From Amycolatopsis japonica (GTDB lineage: Bacteria > Actinomycetota > Actinomycetes > Mycobacteriales > Pseudonocardiaceae), in NCBI RefSeq assembly GCF_000732925.1, contig NZ_CP008953.1, forward strand, positions 4,464,001 through 4,528,000: DNA of 64,000 bases, read 5' to 3'. The notes beneath the pieces are model-generated. The model was not told the origin of the DNA, ran no database searches, and saw only the letters and a program-made list of their open reading frames with translations. Below, piece after piece: positions 8,556 through 16,887 of this stretch; positions within the stretch are counted from its first letter, which is position 1, and each line of letters opens with the position of its first letter. Position numbers and translations under genes: made by a program.

Positions 8556-9557
8556 TTAGAGGACGAACCCCGCGGGGAACGGGTCGTCCGGGTCCAGCAG
8601 ATAGGTGGCGTTGCCGGTGATCCAGGCCCGGCCGGAGAACTCCGGTACCACCGCGGGGACGCCGCCGACCGCGGTCTCGGCGACCAGCTCACCGGTGAAC
8701 GTGGTGCCGATGAACGAACTGTTCTCGAACGGCGTGTGCAACGGGAGTTCGCCTCGGGCGTGGAGCTGCGCCATCCTGGCCGAGGTACCGGTGCCGCAAG
8801 GTGATCGGTCGAACCAGCCGGGGTGGATCGCCATCGCGTTCCGCGACGCCTTGGCGTCGGAGCCCGGGGCGAGGAACTGGACGTGTTTGCAGCCGCCGAT
8901 CAGCGGATCGGCCGGATGTTCCGGCGGCCGCTGGTCGTTGATGGCCGCCATGATGTCCAGCCCCGCGGCGAGGATCCGGTCCTTCTCCGCCCGGTCGAAC
9001 AGAATGTCCACTTGGGACAGTTCGAGGATGGCGTAGAAGTTGCCGCCGTAGGCCAGGTCGTAACGCACCTCACCCAGTCCCGGCACGGCGACGACGGCGT
9101 CCCGCTCGGCGAGGAACGACGCGACGTTGCGCAGTTTGACGCGGACCGCACGGCCGTCCCGGACCTCGACCTCGGCGTGCACGAGCCCGGCCGGGGTGTC
9201 CAGCCGGACCACGGTCTTCGGTTCGGTCACCTCGACCATGCCGGTCTCCACCAGCACGGTCGCGACGCCGATGGTGCCGTGCCCGCACATCGGCAGGCAG
9301 CCGGACACCTCGATGTACACCACACCCCAGTCGGCGTCCGGCCTGGTCGGCGGCTGCAGGATCGCGCCGCTCATCGCCGAATGACCGCGCGGCTCGTTCA
9401 TCAGGAACTGCCGCAGATGGTCCAGGTGTTCCATGAAGTACCGGCGGCGTTCGGCCATCGTGTCGCCGGGGATGACGCCGACCCCGCCGGTCACCACCCG
9501 GGTCGGCATGCCCTCGGTATGCGAGTCGACGGCGGTGATCGACCGGATCGACCGCAC
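8556..9557 (-). CDS. 4-hydroxyproline epimerase (proline racemase family)
   Basis: The 333-residue protein is of the proline racemase superfamily and has both catalytic cysteines: Cys91 in CLPMCGHGTIG and Cys254 in FDRSPCGTGTSAR. The presence of both rules out the trans-3-hydroxyproline dehydratase subgroup, which lacks the first cysteine. It would convert trans-4-hydroxy-L-proline to cis-4-hydroxy-D-proline. The GTG start follows the TAG stop of the preceding gene directly. The surrounding D-hydroxyproline dehydrogenase and deaminase genes make epimerase more likely than proline racemase. Confidence 0.88.
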   Translation of the reverse strand: MRSIRSITAVDSHTEGMPTRVVTGGVGVIPGDTMAERRRYFMEHLDHLRQFLMNEPRGHSAMSGAILQPPTRPDADWGVVYIEVSGCLPMCGHGTIGVATVLVETGMVEVTEPKTVVRLDTPAGLVHAEVEVRDGRAVRVKLRNVASFLAERDAVVAVPGLGEVRYDLAYGGNFYAILELSQVDILFDRAEKDRILAAGLDIMAAINDQRPPEHPADPLIGGCKHVQFLAPGSDAKASRNAMAIHPGWFDRSPCGTGTSARMAQLHARGELPLHTPFENSSFIGTTFTGELVAETAVGGVPAVVPEFSGRAWITGNATYLLDPDDPFPAGFVL

Positions 9558-10469
9558 CTACGCCACCCCCAGCGAGGCGAGCGCGCGGCGCATGTCGGCG
9601 GTGACCTGCTCGCGGTGCTCCTCGGTCAGCGGGCCCCGCGGGGGACGGCACGGCCCGCCGTACCGGCCGACCAGGTCCATCCCGAGTTTGATCGCCTGGA
9701 CGAACTCGGTACGCGAGTCCCAGCGGAACGCGGCCACCAGCGGCTCGTAGAGCGCCCTGGCCTCGTCGAGCTTGCCGGACCGCGCCAGGTCGAACAGGCG
9801 CACCGACTCGGCGGGGAACACGTTGGGGAACCCGGCGAACCAGCCCGTCGCGCCCATCAGCAGGCTCTCCAGCACGACGTCGTCGGCCCCGCTGATCACG
9901 TCGAGGCCCGGTGCCTGCTCGCGGATCTCCAGCACCCGGCGGACGTCGCCGGAGAACTCCTTGACCGCGACCACGTTGTCGATCTGCGCGATCTCCGCGA
10001 GCAGCGCGGGCGTGAGGTCGACCTTCGTGTCGATGGGGTTGTTGTAGACCATCACCGGCAGGCCGACCGACGCCACCGCCTCGAAATGCGCGAGCACTTC
10101 GCCGCGATTCGCTCGGTACATCGTGGGCGGCAGGCACAGCAGGCCGTCGGCGCCGTCCTCGGCCGCGACTTCGGCCCAGTACTTGGCCTGGTGCGATCCG
10201 GGGCCGTGCACGCCGACGACGACGATCCCGTCGTTCCCCACGGTTTCGATCGCGGTGCGGGCGACGCGGCGGCGTTCCTCGTCGGTCAGCGACGAGTACT
10301 CGCCGAGGGAGCCGTTCGGGCCGACGCCCCGGCAGCCGTTGTCGACCAGCCACCGGCAGTGCGCGGCGTAGGCGTCGTAGTCCACGGCCAGCCCGGCGTG
10401 CGCCGACGCGTCGTCCCGGTACGGGAGGGCGGTCGCGACGACGACGCCACCGAGGTCGGGGGTGCTCAT
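9558..10469 (-). CDS. DHDPS-family deaminase, probable 1-pyrroline-4-hydroxy-2-carboxylate deaminase
   Basis: The 303-residue TIM barrel is of the dihydrodipicolinate synthase/N-acetylneuraminate lyase family. The Schiff-base lysine is Lys170 in VVAVKEFSGD and the conserved tyrosine is Tyr142 in PVMVYNNP. GPNGSLGEYSSLTDEER is the substrate-loop region. In hydroxyproline operons this family removes ammonia from 1-pyrroline-4-hydroxy-2-carboxylate to give 2-oxoglutarate semialdehyde. Context (epimerase next, dehydrogenase subunits upstream) supports that over a lysine-biosynthesis role. Its ATG overlaps the preceding stop. Confidence 0.85.
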   Translation of the reverse strand: MSTPDLGGVVVATALPYRDDASAHAGLAVDYDAYAAHCRWLVDNGCRGVGPNGSLGEYSSLTDEERRRVARTAIETVGNDGIVVVGVHGPGSHQAKYWAEVAAEDGADGLLCLPPTMYRANRGEVLAHFEAVASVGLPVMVYNNPIDTKVDLTPALLAEIAQIDNVVAVKEFSGDVRRVLEIREQAPGLDVISGADDVVLESLLMGATGWFAGFPNVFPAESVRLFDLARSGKLDEARALYEPLVAAFRWDSRTEFVQAIKLGMDLVGRYGGPCRPPRGPLTEEHREQVTADMRRALASLGVA

Positions 10470-11827
10470 TCAGGTTCTCCTTCGATTCGGGCGGCGAGTT
10501 CGCCCAGCCGGATCGGCTGGACGATCGGGCGATGGTGCCGTTCGGCGCCACCGCAGAGTTCGGCTACGGTCGGGCCGCAGATCCGGCCCTGGCACGGGCC
10601 GAGACCGGCCCGGGTGCCGAGTTTCAGTGCGTGCGGTCCGGGACAGGACTCGTCCTCGGTCGCACGCGTCAGTTCGCCGTACGTGGTTTCCTCGCAGCGG
10701 CAGACGATCGTGTCTTCGCGCAGCCAGCTTCGCCAGGCCGGGCCGATCGGGTGGGCCACGGCGAGACGTTCGGCGAAGGTACGGGCCCGGTCACGAGCAC
10801 GGAGCAGCGCCGCGTCCGGCGTTCCTCCCGCGGCGGCGCGGCCGGCGACCGCGCCCTCGGCCGCGGCGGTGATCGCCCCGCCGATGCCGGTGATCTCGCC
10901 CGCGGCGAAGACACCGTCCACTGTGGTCTGTTGCACGGTGTCCACCCGGACGAACCCGTCGTCCAGGACGCAGCCCGCGGCGACGGCCAGTTCCGGCTGC
11001 GGGCTGAAACCGTGACCCACGCAGACAGCATCGACCTCGTACGTGCGTTCGGTACCGGGGACGACGGACCAGTCCGCGCGTAGTTTCGCGGTCACGACCT
11101 CGCGGACGCGGTCCGCGCCGCGGGCCTCGATCACCGCCCGGCCCATCAGGTACGGGACCCGGTGCCTGGCCAGTGTCGCGGCGTAACGCACCAGTTCACC
11201 CGCCTTCCCGGCGTGCGCGGCTAGGCGCCACGGCCGGGACGACCATCCTTTTCGGACGGTCGAGGCCGGGTTCGCCTCCAGTACCGCGACCACCTCGGCC
11301 CCGACCCCCAGCAAGGATTCCGCGACCGGCAACAGGAACGGCCCGGCACCGGCGACGAGGACCCGTCCGCCGATCGCGACCCGCTCCCCCTTCGCCAGCG
11401 CCTGGGCCGCGCCCGCGGTGTACACGCCGGGCAGTTCCCAGCCGGGGAACGGCAGGGTGCGGTCGTGCGCTCCGGTCGCCAGGATCAGCGCGTCCGGAAC
11501 GAGGGTCAGCCGCCGCCGTCCGGAGCCGTCGGACGGTCCCCGCAGGACGTGCACCCGTTTCTCCGCCCGGTCGAACGCCCAGACGGTGGAGCCGGGCCAC
11601 CACCGGCATCGCGGATGCGCGAGGACCCGGCGGCGCCGGTCGAATTCCGCCCGGCCGTGCTGGATCCGGTCCGGACGCCTCGCCGCATAGACCTCGGGAA
11701 GCATCCGGTGGTACTGGCCGCCGGGGGTCTCCGCCTGATCCAGCACCGTGACCCGGGCACCGGCCCGCAGCGCGTGCTCGGCCGCCGCGAGCCCGGCGGG
11801 CCCGGCGCCGACGATCACCACGTTCAC
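10466..11827 (-). CDS. D-hydroxyproline dehydrogenase subunit, NAD(P)/FAD-binding with [2Fe-2S] BFD domain (HcnB-like)
   Basis: The 453-residue flavoprotein starts with a dinucleotide fold (VVIVGAGPAGLAAAEHALRAGA) and has a second one at RVLVAGAGPFLLPVAESLL. The conserved GVFAAGEITGIGGA closes the FAD site. The C-terminus has a BFD-like [2Fe-2S] motif (CRCEETTYGEL and GLGPCQGRICGP). Proteins like this form the middle subunit of three-part D-hydroxyproline or opine/cyanide-type dehydrogenases. The start is GTG 11827, overlapping the upstream stop (GTGA). The frame runs on upstream, but that part shadows the ferredoxin-like gene. Confidence 0.87.
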   Translation of the reverse strand: MNVVIVGAGPAGLAAAEHALRAGARVTVLDQAETPGGQYHRMLPEVYAARRPDRIQHGRAEFDRRRRVLAHPRCRWWPGSTVWAFDRAEKRVHVLRGPSDGSGRRRLTLVPDALILATGAHDRTLPFPGWELPGVYTAGAAQALAKGERVAIGGRVLVAGAGPFLLPVAESLLGVGAEVVAVLEANPASTVRKGWSSRPWRLAAHAGKAGELVRYAATLARHRVPYLMGRAVIEARGADRVREVVTAKLRADWSVVPGTERTYEVDAVCVGHGFSPQPELAVAAGCVLDDGFVRVDTVQQTTVDGVFAAGEITGIGGAITAAAEGAVAGRAAAGGTPDAALLRARDRARTFAERLAVAHPIGPAWRSWLREDTIVCRCEETTYGELTRATEDESCPGPHALKLGTRAGLGPCQGRICGPTVAELCGGAERHHRPIVQPIRLGELAARIEGEPE

Positions 11828-12132
11828 GCCGTCTCCTCCCGTGACTGGGTGCGGACTTCGTCGCCATCGGCGGCCGGACGGCGGCACGCGCGGACGTCGG
11901 GCACGTCGTTCACCGTGAGCAGGCAGTCGAAACACGCGCCGATCCCGCAGAACACCCCGCGCGGAGCCCCGGAACGCGTGGTCCGCCAGGAGGTCCGTCC
12001 CGCGGCGAGCAGCATCCCCGCCACGCTCTGGCCCTCGATCCCGGTCACGGGTTCGCCGTCGACGGTGATCCGGATCGGGCGGTCGGTGCGGCCCACCGGA
12101 TCGCGATCGCGCGGCAGCAGCCATCCGCTCAT
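11824..12132 (-). CDS. D-hydroxyproline dehydrogenase small [2Fe-2S] subunit (HcnA-like)
   Basis: This 102-residue protein has a plant-type ferredoxin fold in its centre. The cluster ligands are visible in FCGIGACFDCLLTVND plus the later Cys in VRACRRP. It begins MSGWLLPRD and has a short (IR)ITVDG strand typical of HcnA/SoxA-like small subunits. It would carry electrons between the two flavin subunits encoded on either side. The genes overlap by 4 bases on each side, indicating tight coupling and fixed subunit ratio. Confidence 0.87.
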   Translation of the reverse strand: MSGWLLPRDRDPVGRTDRPIRITVDGEPVTGIEGQSVAGMLLAAGRTSWRTTRSGAPRGVFCGIGACFDCLLTVNDVPDVRACRRPAADGDEVRTQSREETA

Positions 12133-13301
12133 GCCGCCGCCTCCGCCAGTACCGCGGAACGGTCCACGGTGAACTCGCCGACCGGCATCGCGGGTTCGGT
12201 CCCGGTGAGCAGTTCGCGTAGCAACCGCGCGGTGCCGACGCTCAGCCCGATCCCGGCGCCCTCGTGCCCGGTGGCGTGCCAGAGGTTCTCGAGCCGCGGA
12301 TCTTCGCCGAGGACGGGGAGATGATCGTCGACGTACGGCCGGAATCCGCCGTACGCGCGCATGATCGCGACGTCGGCGAGCGACGGGAACAGCCGCAGCG
12401 CCTTCACCGCGATGGCGCTCAGCACCTCCGGGCGGATCGTGTCGTCGAACTCCACCCGGCGGCGTGAGGAACCGATCAGCACGGTGCCGCCCCACGTCGA
12501 CTCGACGACGGCGGACGTCTGCAGCTCGCCCGAATCGGCGCCGACCGCGCCGACGTAATCGGCGTCGTAGACCTTGTGCCGCACCACACCCGGCATCGGC
12601 GTGGTCACCAGTACCTCGCCGCGGCGGGGGCGGACGGCGATCGGGGCGCCGAGGCGCGCCGACACCTGACCGGCCCACGGGCCCGCGGCGTTCACGACGA
12701 CGTCGGCCTCGATCACCTCGCCGGGCACCCGGACACCGGTGATCCGTCCGTTGTGGACGGTCGCTCCGACGACCTCGGTGTCGAAGCGCAACTGAGCGCC
12801 ATGGCGGAGAGCCGAGCCCAGGAGGGCCAGCGCCGCGCCCGCGGGCTGGACCTGCGCGTCCTCCGGGTAGTGGAACGCGGCGGTCACGTCACGGGTCAGC
12901 GCGGGCTCCGCGTCGGCAAGTTCCTTGTGGGACAACGGTTCCGCGCGGACCCCGGTTTGCGAGGCGGCGAACGCGGCGAGCGCGACGGCCCCGTCGTCCG
13001 TGGTGGCGACGACGATGCCGCCCTTGGGGTCGTACTCGATCGACGAAGCGGCACGCGCGTCCTCGTCGGCGATCTCGGCGACCACCTGGGGCCACAACGC
13101 GGTCGAAAGCTTCGCGAGGTCGAGTTCCGCCCCAGGTCCCTTGTCGGAGACCAAAATGTTGCCCTCGCCGTGCGACGTGGTCCCTCCGGCGGGACGGCCG
13201 CGATCCACGACCACGACGTCGAACCCGGCCAGGGTCAGCTCACGGGCACACGCGGCGCCGACGATCCCCGCGCCGAGGACGACCACACGCGTTCGGTTCA
13301 T
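12129..13301 (-). CDS. D-hydroxyproline dehydrogenase catalytic FAD subunit (DAO family, HcnC-like)
   Basis: The 390-residue protein belongs to the D-amino-acid oxidase/glycine oxidase fold. It opens with RVVVLGAGIVGAACARELTLAGFDVVVVDRG in two parts (GxGxxG plus acidic strand end) and closes with NLWHATGHEGAGIGLSVGTARLL. It would oxidise cis-4-hydroxy-D-proline to 1-pyrroline-4-hydroxy-2-carboxylate. The ATG at 13301 is preceded by ggaggg; a longer upstream frame is not needed. It is the first gene of the seven-gene catabolic operon and has an operator-like palindrome 12 bases upstream. Confidence 0.87.
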   Translation of the reverse strand: MNRTRVVVLGAGIVGAACARELTLAGFDVVVVDRGRPAGGTTSHGEGNILVSDKGPGAELDLAKLSTALWPQVVAEIADEDARAASSIEYDPKGGIVVATTDDGAVALAAFAASQTGVRAEPLSHKELADAEPALTRDVTAAFHYPEDAQVQPAGAALALLGSALRHGAQLRFDTEVVGATVHNGRITGVRVPGEVIEADVVVNAAGPWAGQVSARLGAPIAVRPRRGEVLVTTPMPGVVRHKVYDADYVGAVGADSGELQTSAVVESTWGGTVLIGSSRRRVEFDDTIRPEVLSAIAVKALRLFPSLADVAIMRAYGGFRPYVDDHLPVLGEDPRLENLWHATGHEGAGIGLSVGTARLLRELLTGTEPAMPVGEFTVDRSAVLAEAAA

Positions 13302-13312
13302 CGACCCTCCAG

Positions 13313-13330
13313 CGTTCGGTAAAGCGAACG
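13313..13330 (-). promoter_or_regulatory. Operator-like site 1 of the hydroxyproline operon
   Basis: A perfect inverted repeat CGTTCG-N6-CGAACG (minus-strand reading CGTTCGCTTTACCGAACG) lies between the XRE regulator gene and the first catabolic gene. A copy matching 16 of 18 bases lies in front of the regulator itself at 14016-14033. The shared sequence between the two promoter regions supports a regulator binding site. Confidence 0.6.
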
Positions 13331-13379
13331 ATCGGAGAGTAGGTTCCACCCAGGACGGGTGTCAATACCTCGGGCGCGG

Positions 13380-13979
13380 TCAGCCCTTCAGCACCGGATG
13401 CGGCCTGCCGTCGAGCCGTTCGTCGGCGCGGTACTGCAACAGCAGGACCGAGTGCACCGGCCCCGCCGAAGCGGTGTAGCAATGCGGCTCGCGGGCGTCG
13501 AAGGCGACGTAATCGCCCGGGCCGACCTCGACGCTGCGGCCGGCGACCTCGACCAGCAGCGATCCGGTCTGCACGATGGTGTGCTCGACCCCGACGTGCC
13601 CCTGTGAACGCTGCGGCGCGTCCCCGCGCACCACCTGGTCGTACACCTCGAAGACGCCCTCACCGGTCTCGATCCGCCGCAACGGCCGGAGATCCACTCC
13701 CTCGCCGCTGAGCACCTCGACGTCGGCGCCGCGCACCACGGTGAGCGCGCCGCCCGCCCGATGGTCGAGCAGGTCGGAGATCGCCACCTCCAGCACCCTG
13801 GACAGGCTGAACACGGTCTCGATGGTCGGATTGCCGCCGCCGGACTCCAGCTGGGACAGCGTCGCCTTGCCGATTCCCGACCGCCGCGAGAGCTCCGACA
13901 GCGAAATCCCCCTCGCCGCCCTGGCCGCGCGCAGGTTGACCGCCAGCATGTCCCGGATCGAGGGCGTCTCGTCCTCCAC
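13380..13979 (-). CDS. XRE-family regulator with C-terminal cupin
   Basis: The 199-residue protein has an N-terminal XRE helix-turn-helix (GISLSELSRRSGIGKATLSQLESG in two parts, then NPTIETVFSLSRVLEV) and a C-terminal cupin (about 95-190: HTIVQTGSLLVEVAGRSVEVGPGDYVAFDAREPHCY). This architecture is usual for repressors or activators of amino-acid and amine catabolism. I chose GTG 13979 because aggggaga lies at ribosome-site distance; a TTG at 14003 is possible but would lie inside the operator pair. It likely regulates itself and the downstream hydroxyproline genes. Confidence 0.85.
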   Translation of the reverse strand: MEDETPSIRDMLAVNLRAARAARGISLSELSRRSGIGKATLSQLESGGGNPTIETVFSLSRVLEVAISDLLDHRAGGALTVVRGADVEVLSGEGVDLRPLRRIETGEGVFEVYDQVVRGDAPQRSQGHVGVEHTIVQTGSLLVEVAGRSVEVGPGDYVAFDAREPHCYTASAGPVHSVLLLQYRADERLDGRPHPVLKG

Positions 13980-13993
13980 CGCTTCTCCCCTGT

Positions 13994-14033
13994 CGTTCGT
14001 CAAACCGTACGACCTCGTTCGCTTTGCCGATCG
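13994..14033 (-). promoter_or_regulatory. Operator-like sites 2 and 3 upstream of the XRE regulator
   Basis: Two copies of the 6-6-6 palindrome lie side by side: CGTTCG-tcaaac-CGTACG (13994-14011, one arm base off) and CGTTCG-ctttgc-CGATCG (14016-14033, one arm base off). Their centres are 22 bases apart, about two helical turns, so two dimers could bind one face. The second is 16/18 identical to the site at 13313-13330. Confidence 0.55.
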
Positions 14034-14204
14034 AGTTCGCGGACATCATGACACGCCCCACGACGGGGAGGGCATAGCCGCGGCCGATGGGGCGGCGCGA
14101 TGGTGGGCGGCGCGGGCCGCGATGAAACTCCTTCACCAACCGGTGTGTCACCGTCGACACAGGGTCACGGGCGCACCGTCGTTCCTGCCAGCGAGGAGAT
14201 TCCC

Positions 14205-15338
14205 GTGCAGCTGATCCGCAGATCCGCAGGCCGACGACTTCGGGCGTTCGGCGCGGTGCTCATCACCACCCTCGGGCTGACCGCGGCCGTCGTCGCGCCG
14301 CCGGCGACCGCCGCCGCGAACGCCTGTCTCACCGGCACGCTCGTCTTCGACCATCTCGACGCGGAGGCCGGGACCAGCAAGCCGCTGCGCACCCAGGTCG
14401 CCCGGAACGCGAACTGGGAGCTGTGGGGCCGCACCGGTTCCGGCACGGCGACCCGGCTCGCCGCCGGGATCACCGGCGCCTCCGACGGCCGCTTCACCGC
14501 CTGCCACACGGCGTCCCTGGCCGAGGCGTACGTGCGCTTCCGGTCGAGCAGCACGGCGATGTGGCGGGTCGTCAAGGCCGCGAACAACACCACCGACTAC
14601 ACGTTCGACTCGGCGCGCCGCACGAACGTCTCCGGCACCCAGGACCTCGGCACGGTGAAGGTGCCCTCGACGCTCCAGCGCGCGTGGAAGGTCGTGGACA
14701 CGCTCAACGTCTTGTACTGGAAGCGCGCCAACCCGTCGTCCTCGTGCTGGACGGCCAGGCAGTCCGACGGACGCTGCGACCAGATCACCTTCGTCTGGGA
14801 TCCGAAGGTCGCCGACGGCGGCTACTGGGACTACCCGAACACGAACTACGTCTTCCTCGGCAACACCATGCCCGATTCGAAGCACCTCATCCTCCACGAG
14901 GCCGGGCACTGGCTGCAGTGGCAGCTCTACGGCCGCGACTTCCCCGTCGTCACCGGCTGCAACCCGCACTACATCGAGAAGCACAGCTCGGAATCGTGCG
15001 CGTGGACCGAAGGCTTCGCCGACGCCGTCGCCGCCTACGCCCTCGGCGACTACCGCTACGTCTACGACAACGGGAGCTCGTACAGCTTCGAGAACGACGC
15101 TTCGACCCCCGGCTGGGACGACGGCGACACCGTGCAGGGGCGGGTCGGCTCGTCGCTGCTCGACCTGTGGGCGGCGGACGGACCGGACGGCGGGAACTGG
15201 AACCGCACGATCGCGCTGATGACCCGCGACTTCAGCCAGGACTTCCGCGAGTACTTCACCGAGGACCGGCCGGCCGCGGGCCTGTCCACGACCGGTGCCG
15301 CCGAGCGGATCCTCGCCGGCCACACCATCTCGTACTGA
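14205..15338 (+). CDS. Secreted zinc metalloprotease (gluzincin-like)
   Basis: The 377-residue protein has a Sec signal peptide (RRLRAFGAVLITTLGLTAAV, cleavage likely after ATAAA). A zinc-binding helix HEAGH lies at residues 231-235 and a likely third ligand is Glu269 in WTEGFADAV. Between signal and protease core there is a beta-rich N-terminal part (about 35-150). Cysteines around CWTARQSDGRC and CNPHY..SSESC may form disulphides. GTG 14205 has gaggaga before it. No named family is certain. It is transcribed away from the hydroxyproline regulator and points at the Xaa-Pro peptidase gene. Confidence 0.72.
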   Translation: MQLIRRSAGRRLRAFGAVLITTLGLTAAVVAPPATAAANACLTGTLVFDHLDAEAGTSKPLRTQVARNANWELWGRTGSGTATRLAAGITGASDGRFTACHTASLAEAYVRFRSSSTAMWRVVKAANNTTDYTFDSARRTNVSGTQDLGTVKVPSTLQRAWKVVDTLNVLYWKRANPSSSCWTARQSDGRCDQITFVWDPKVADGGYWDYPNTNYVFLGNTMPDSKHLILHEAGHWLQWQLYGRDFPVVTGCNPHYIEKHSSESCAWTEGFADAVAAYALGDYRYVYDNGSSYSFENDASTPGWDDGDTVQGRVGSSLLDLWAADGPDGGNWNRTIALMTRDFSQDFREYFTEDRPAAGLSTTGAAERILAGHTISY

Positions 15339-15381
15339 CGCGGACGCCGGAGGGCCGGACCGCGATCCGGCCCTCCGGGTC

Positions 15382-16797
15382 TCACCTCCTGGCTGCCTGG
15401 ACCCAGGCGGTGATCTCGTCGGCGGTCGAAGGGAAACCGCCGGACAGCAGGTCGTATCCCGATCCGGTGACCACGACGTCGTCCTCGATACGGACGCCGA
15501 GACCGCGCAGCTCGGGCGGCACGGTGCGGTCACCGGCGTGGAAGTACAGACCCGGCTCGACCGCCAGCGCCATCCCCTCGGCGAGCGTGCCCTCGCGGTA
15601 CGTCGAGGGATGGGCGGCGGCGCAGTCGTGGACGTCCAGCCCGAGGAAATGGCCGGTACCGCAGACGATGTACCGCCGGTGCTGCTGCCCGTCCGGCGAC
15701 AGCGCTTCGTCCACCGACACCGGGAGGAGGCCCCAATCGTGCAACCCCTCCGCGAGCACGCGCAGCGCCGTCGCCTGGAACGCGCCGTAGTCCTGACCGG
15801 GGCGGACCTCGCCCAGCGCCGCGACGTGCGCCTTGTGCACCAGGTCGTAGACGTCGCGCTGGGCCTTCGTGAACTCCCCGCCGACCGGGAAGGTTCGGGT
15901 GATGTCGGCCGTGTACAGGGAATCCACTTCGACGCCGGCGTCGAGCAGCAGCAGGCTGTCCTCGGTCACCCGCCCGTCGCAGCGGGTCCAGTGCAGGATC
16001 GGGGCGTGCGGCCCGGCCGCCACGATGGAGGTGTAGCCGGGGCCGGTGCCCTCGGTGCGCGCACGGCGGTCGAAGGTGCCCTGCAGCCAGCGTTCCCCAC
16101 CACCGCGGACCGCCTCCGGCAGCGCGGCCAGCACGTCCGCGAAGCCGAGGGCGGTCGCGTCGACGGCGTCGCGCAGCTGGCCGATCTCCCAGTCGTCCTT
16201 GATCCGGCGCAACTCGGCGAGGACCGTCCGGAGCCGCTCGCTGTGGCCGAAGCGGTACGCGTCGAGCGCGGGATCGACCCCGGCACCGACCAGGAAACTC
16301 GGGTTCCGCCCACGCAAACCGTGCGGGAGATCCTCCAGCGGGCGGCATTCGATGCCGAGCGCGTCCCCGTACGCGGCCGGTCCGGCGGCGGAGCCGACCC
16401 ACAGCGGGCTGGTGTCGGCGTCGCCGACGAAGTCCGGCTCGTGCGCCTCGGCGGGCCGCGGGACGTACAAGGTGGCGTGGTGGCTGTCCCCCGCCGGGGT
16501 CATCACCAGGATCGCGCCCTCGCGCTGGCAACCGGTGAGCCACACGAAATCGCTGTCGGCGCGGAAGCCGTGGAACGTGTCGTTGGACCGAACCACCGCC
16601 CGGCCCGCCGCGAGCGCGATGCGCTGACCGGGCAGTTCCGCCGACAGCCTGCCGCGATGGGCGGCGGCCGCCTCGGCGGTCCCCGGCGGCACCTCCACCA
16701 CGTCGTCCGCGGGCTCCCAGCCGTCGCTGATCCAGTTCCGGAACCCTTTGGCGGCCAGCAGCGCGCGCAGATCCGGCCGGGTTCGGTCGCCGGTCAT
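15382..16797 (-). CDS. Xaa-Pro aminopeptidase (M24B, PepP-like)
   Basis: The 471-residue protein has the aminopeptidase-P N-terminal domain (FRADSDFVWLTGCQREGAIL) and the M24 'pita-bread' catalytic domain. Metal ligands can be followed: LLLDAGVEVDSLYTADITRTFP (two Asp, split here by the strand), GTGHFLGLDVHD (His), AVEPGLYF (Glu) and VRIEDDVVV (Glu). It would cut the N-terminal residue from peptides with proline (or hydroxyproline) second. The frame extends upstream, but ATG 16797 with gaaagggg fits the family start. It is divergent from a LysR gene. Confidence 0.9.
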   Translation of the reverse strand: MTGDRTRPDLRALLAAKGFRNWISDGWEPADDVVEVPPGTAEAAAAHRGRLSAELPGQRIALAAGRAVVRSNDTFHGFRADSDFVWLTGCQREGAILVMTPAGDSHHATLYVPRPAEAHEPDFVGDADTSPLWVGSAAGPAAYGDALGIECRPLEDLPHGLRGRNPSFLVGAGVDPALDAYRFGHSERLRTVLAELRRIKDDWEIGQLRDAVDATALGFADVLAALPEAVRGGGERWLQGTFDRRARTEGTGPGYTSIVAAGPHAPILHWTRCDGRVTEDSLLLLDAGVEVDSLYTADITRTFPVGGEFTKAQRDVYDLVHKAHVAALGEVRPGQDYGAFQATALRVLAEGLHDWGLLPVSVDEALSPDGQQHRRYIVCGTGHFLGLDVHDCAAAHPSTYREGTLAEGMALAVEPGLYFHAGDRTVPPELRGLGVRIEDDVVVTGSGYDLLSGGFPSTADEITAWVQAARR

Positions 16798-16887
16798 CGG
16801 CACCCCTTTCAGGTAGTCATGGTCCTGGCCGCACCTTCGCACCGCGACGGACCCGGCCGTAATGACCGGCGGCGATAGACTCCGCCT

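Noticed and set aside
8556..9557. Trans-3-hydroxyproline dehydratase
   Set aside because: That subgroup lacks the first catalytic cysteine; here both Cys91 and Cys254 are present.
9558..10469. Lysine-biosynthesis dihydrodipicolinate synthase (dapA)
   Set aside because: Gene context is a hydroxyproline operon and no other lysine genes are near. The family covers many aldolases and deaminases.
11824..13301. Longer upstream starts for the dehydrogenase subunits
   Set aside because: The upstream extensions overlap the preceding genes in another frame and contain low-complexity Arg-rich sequence.
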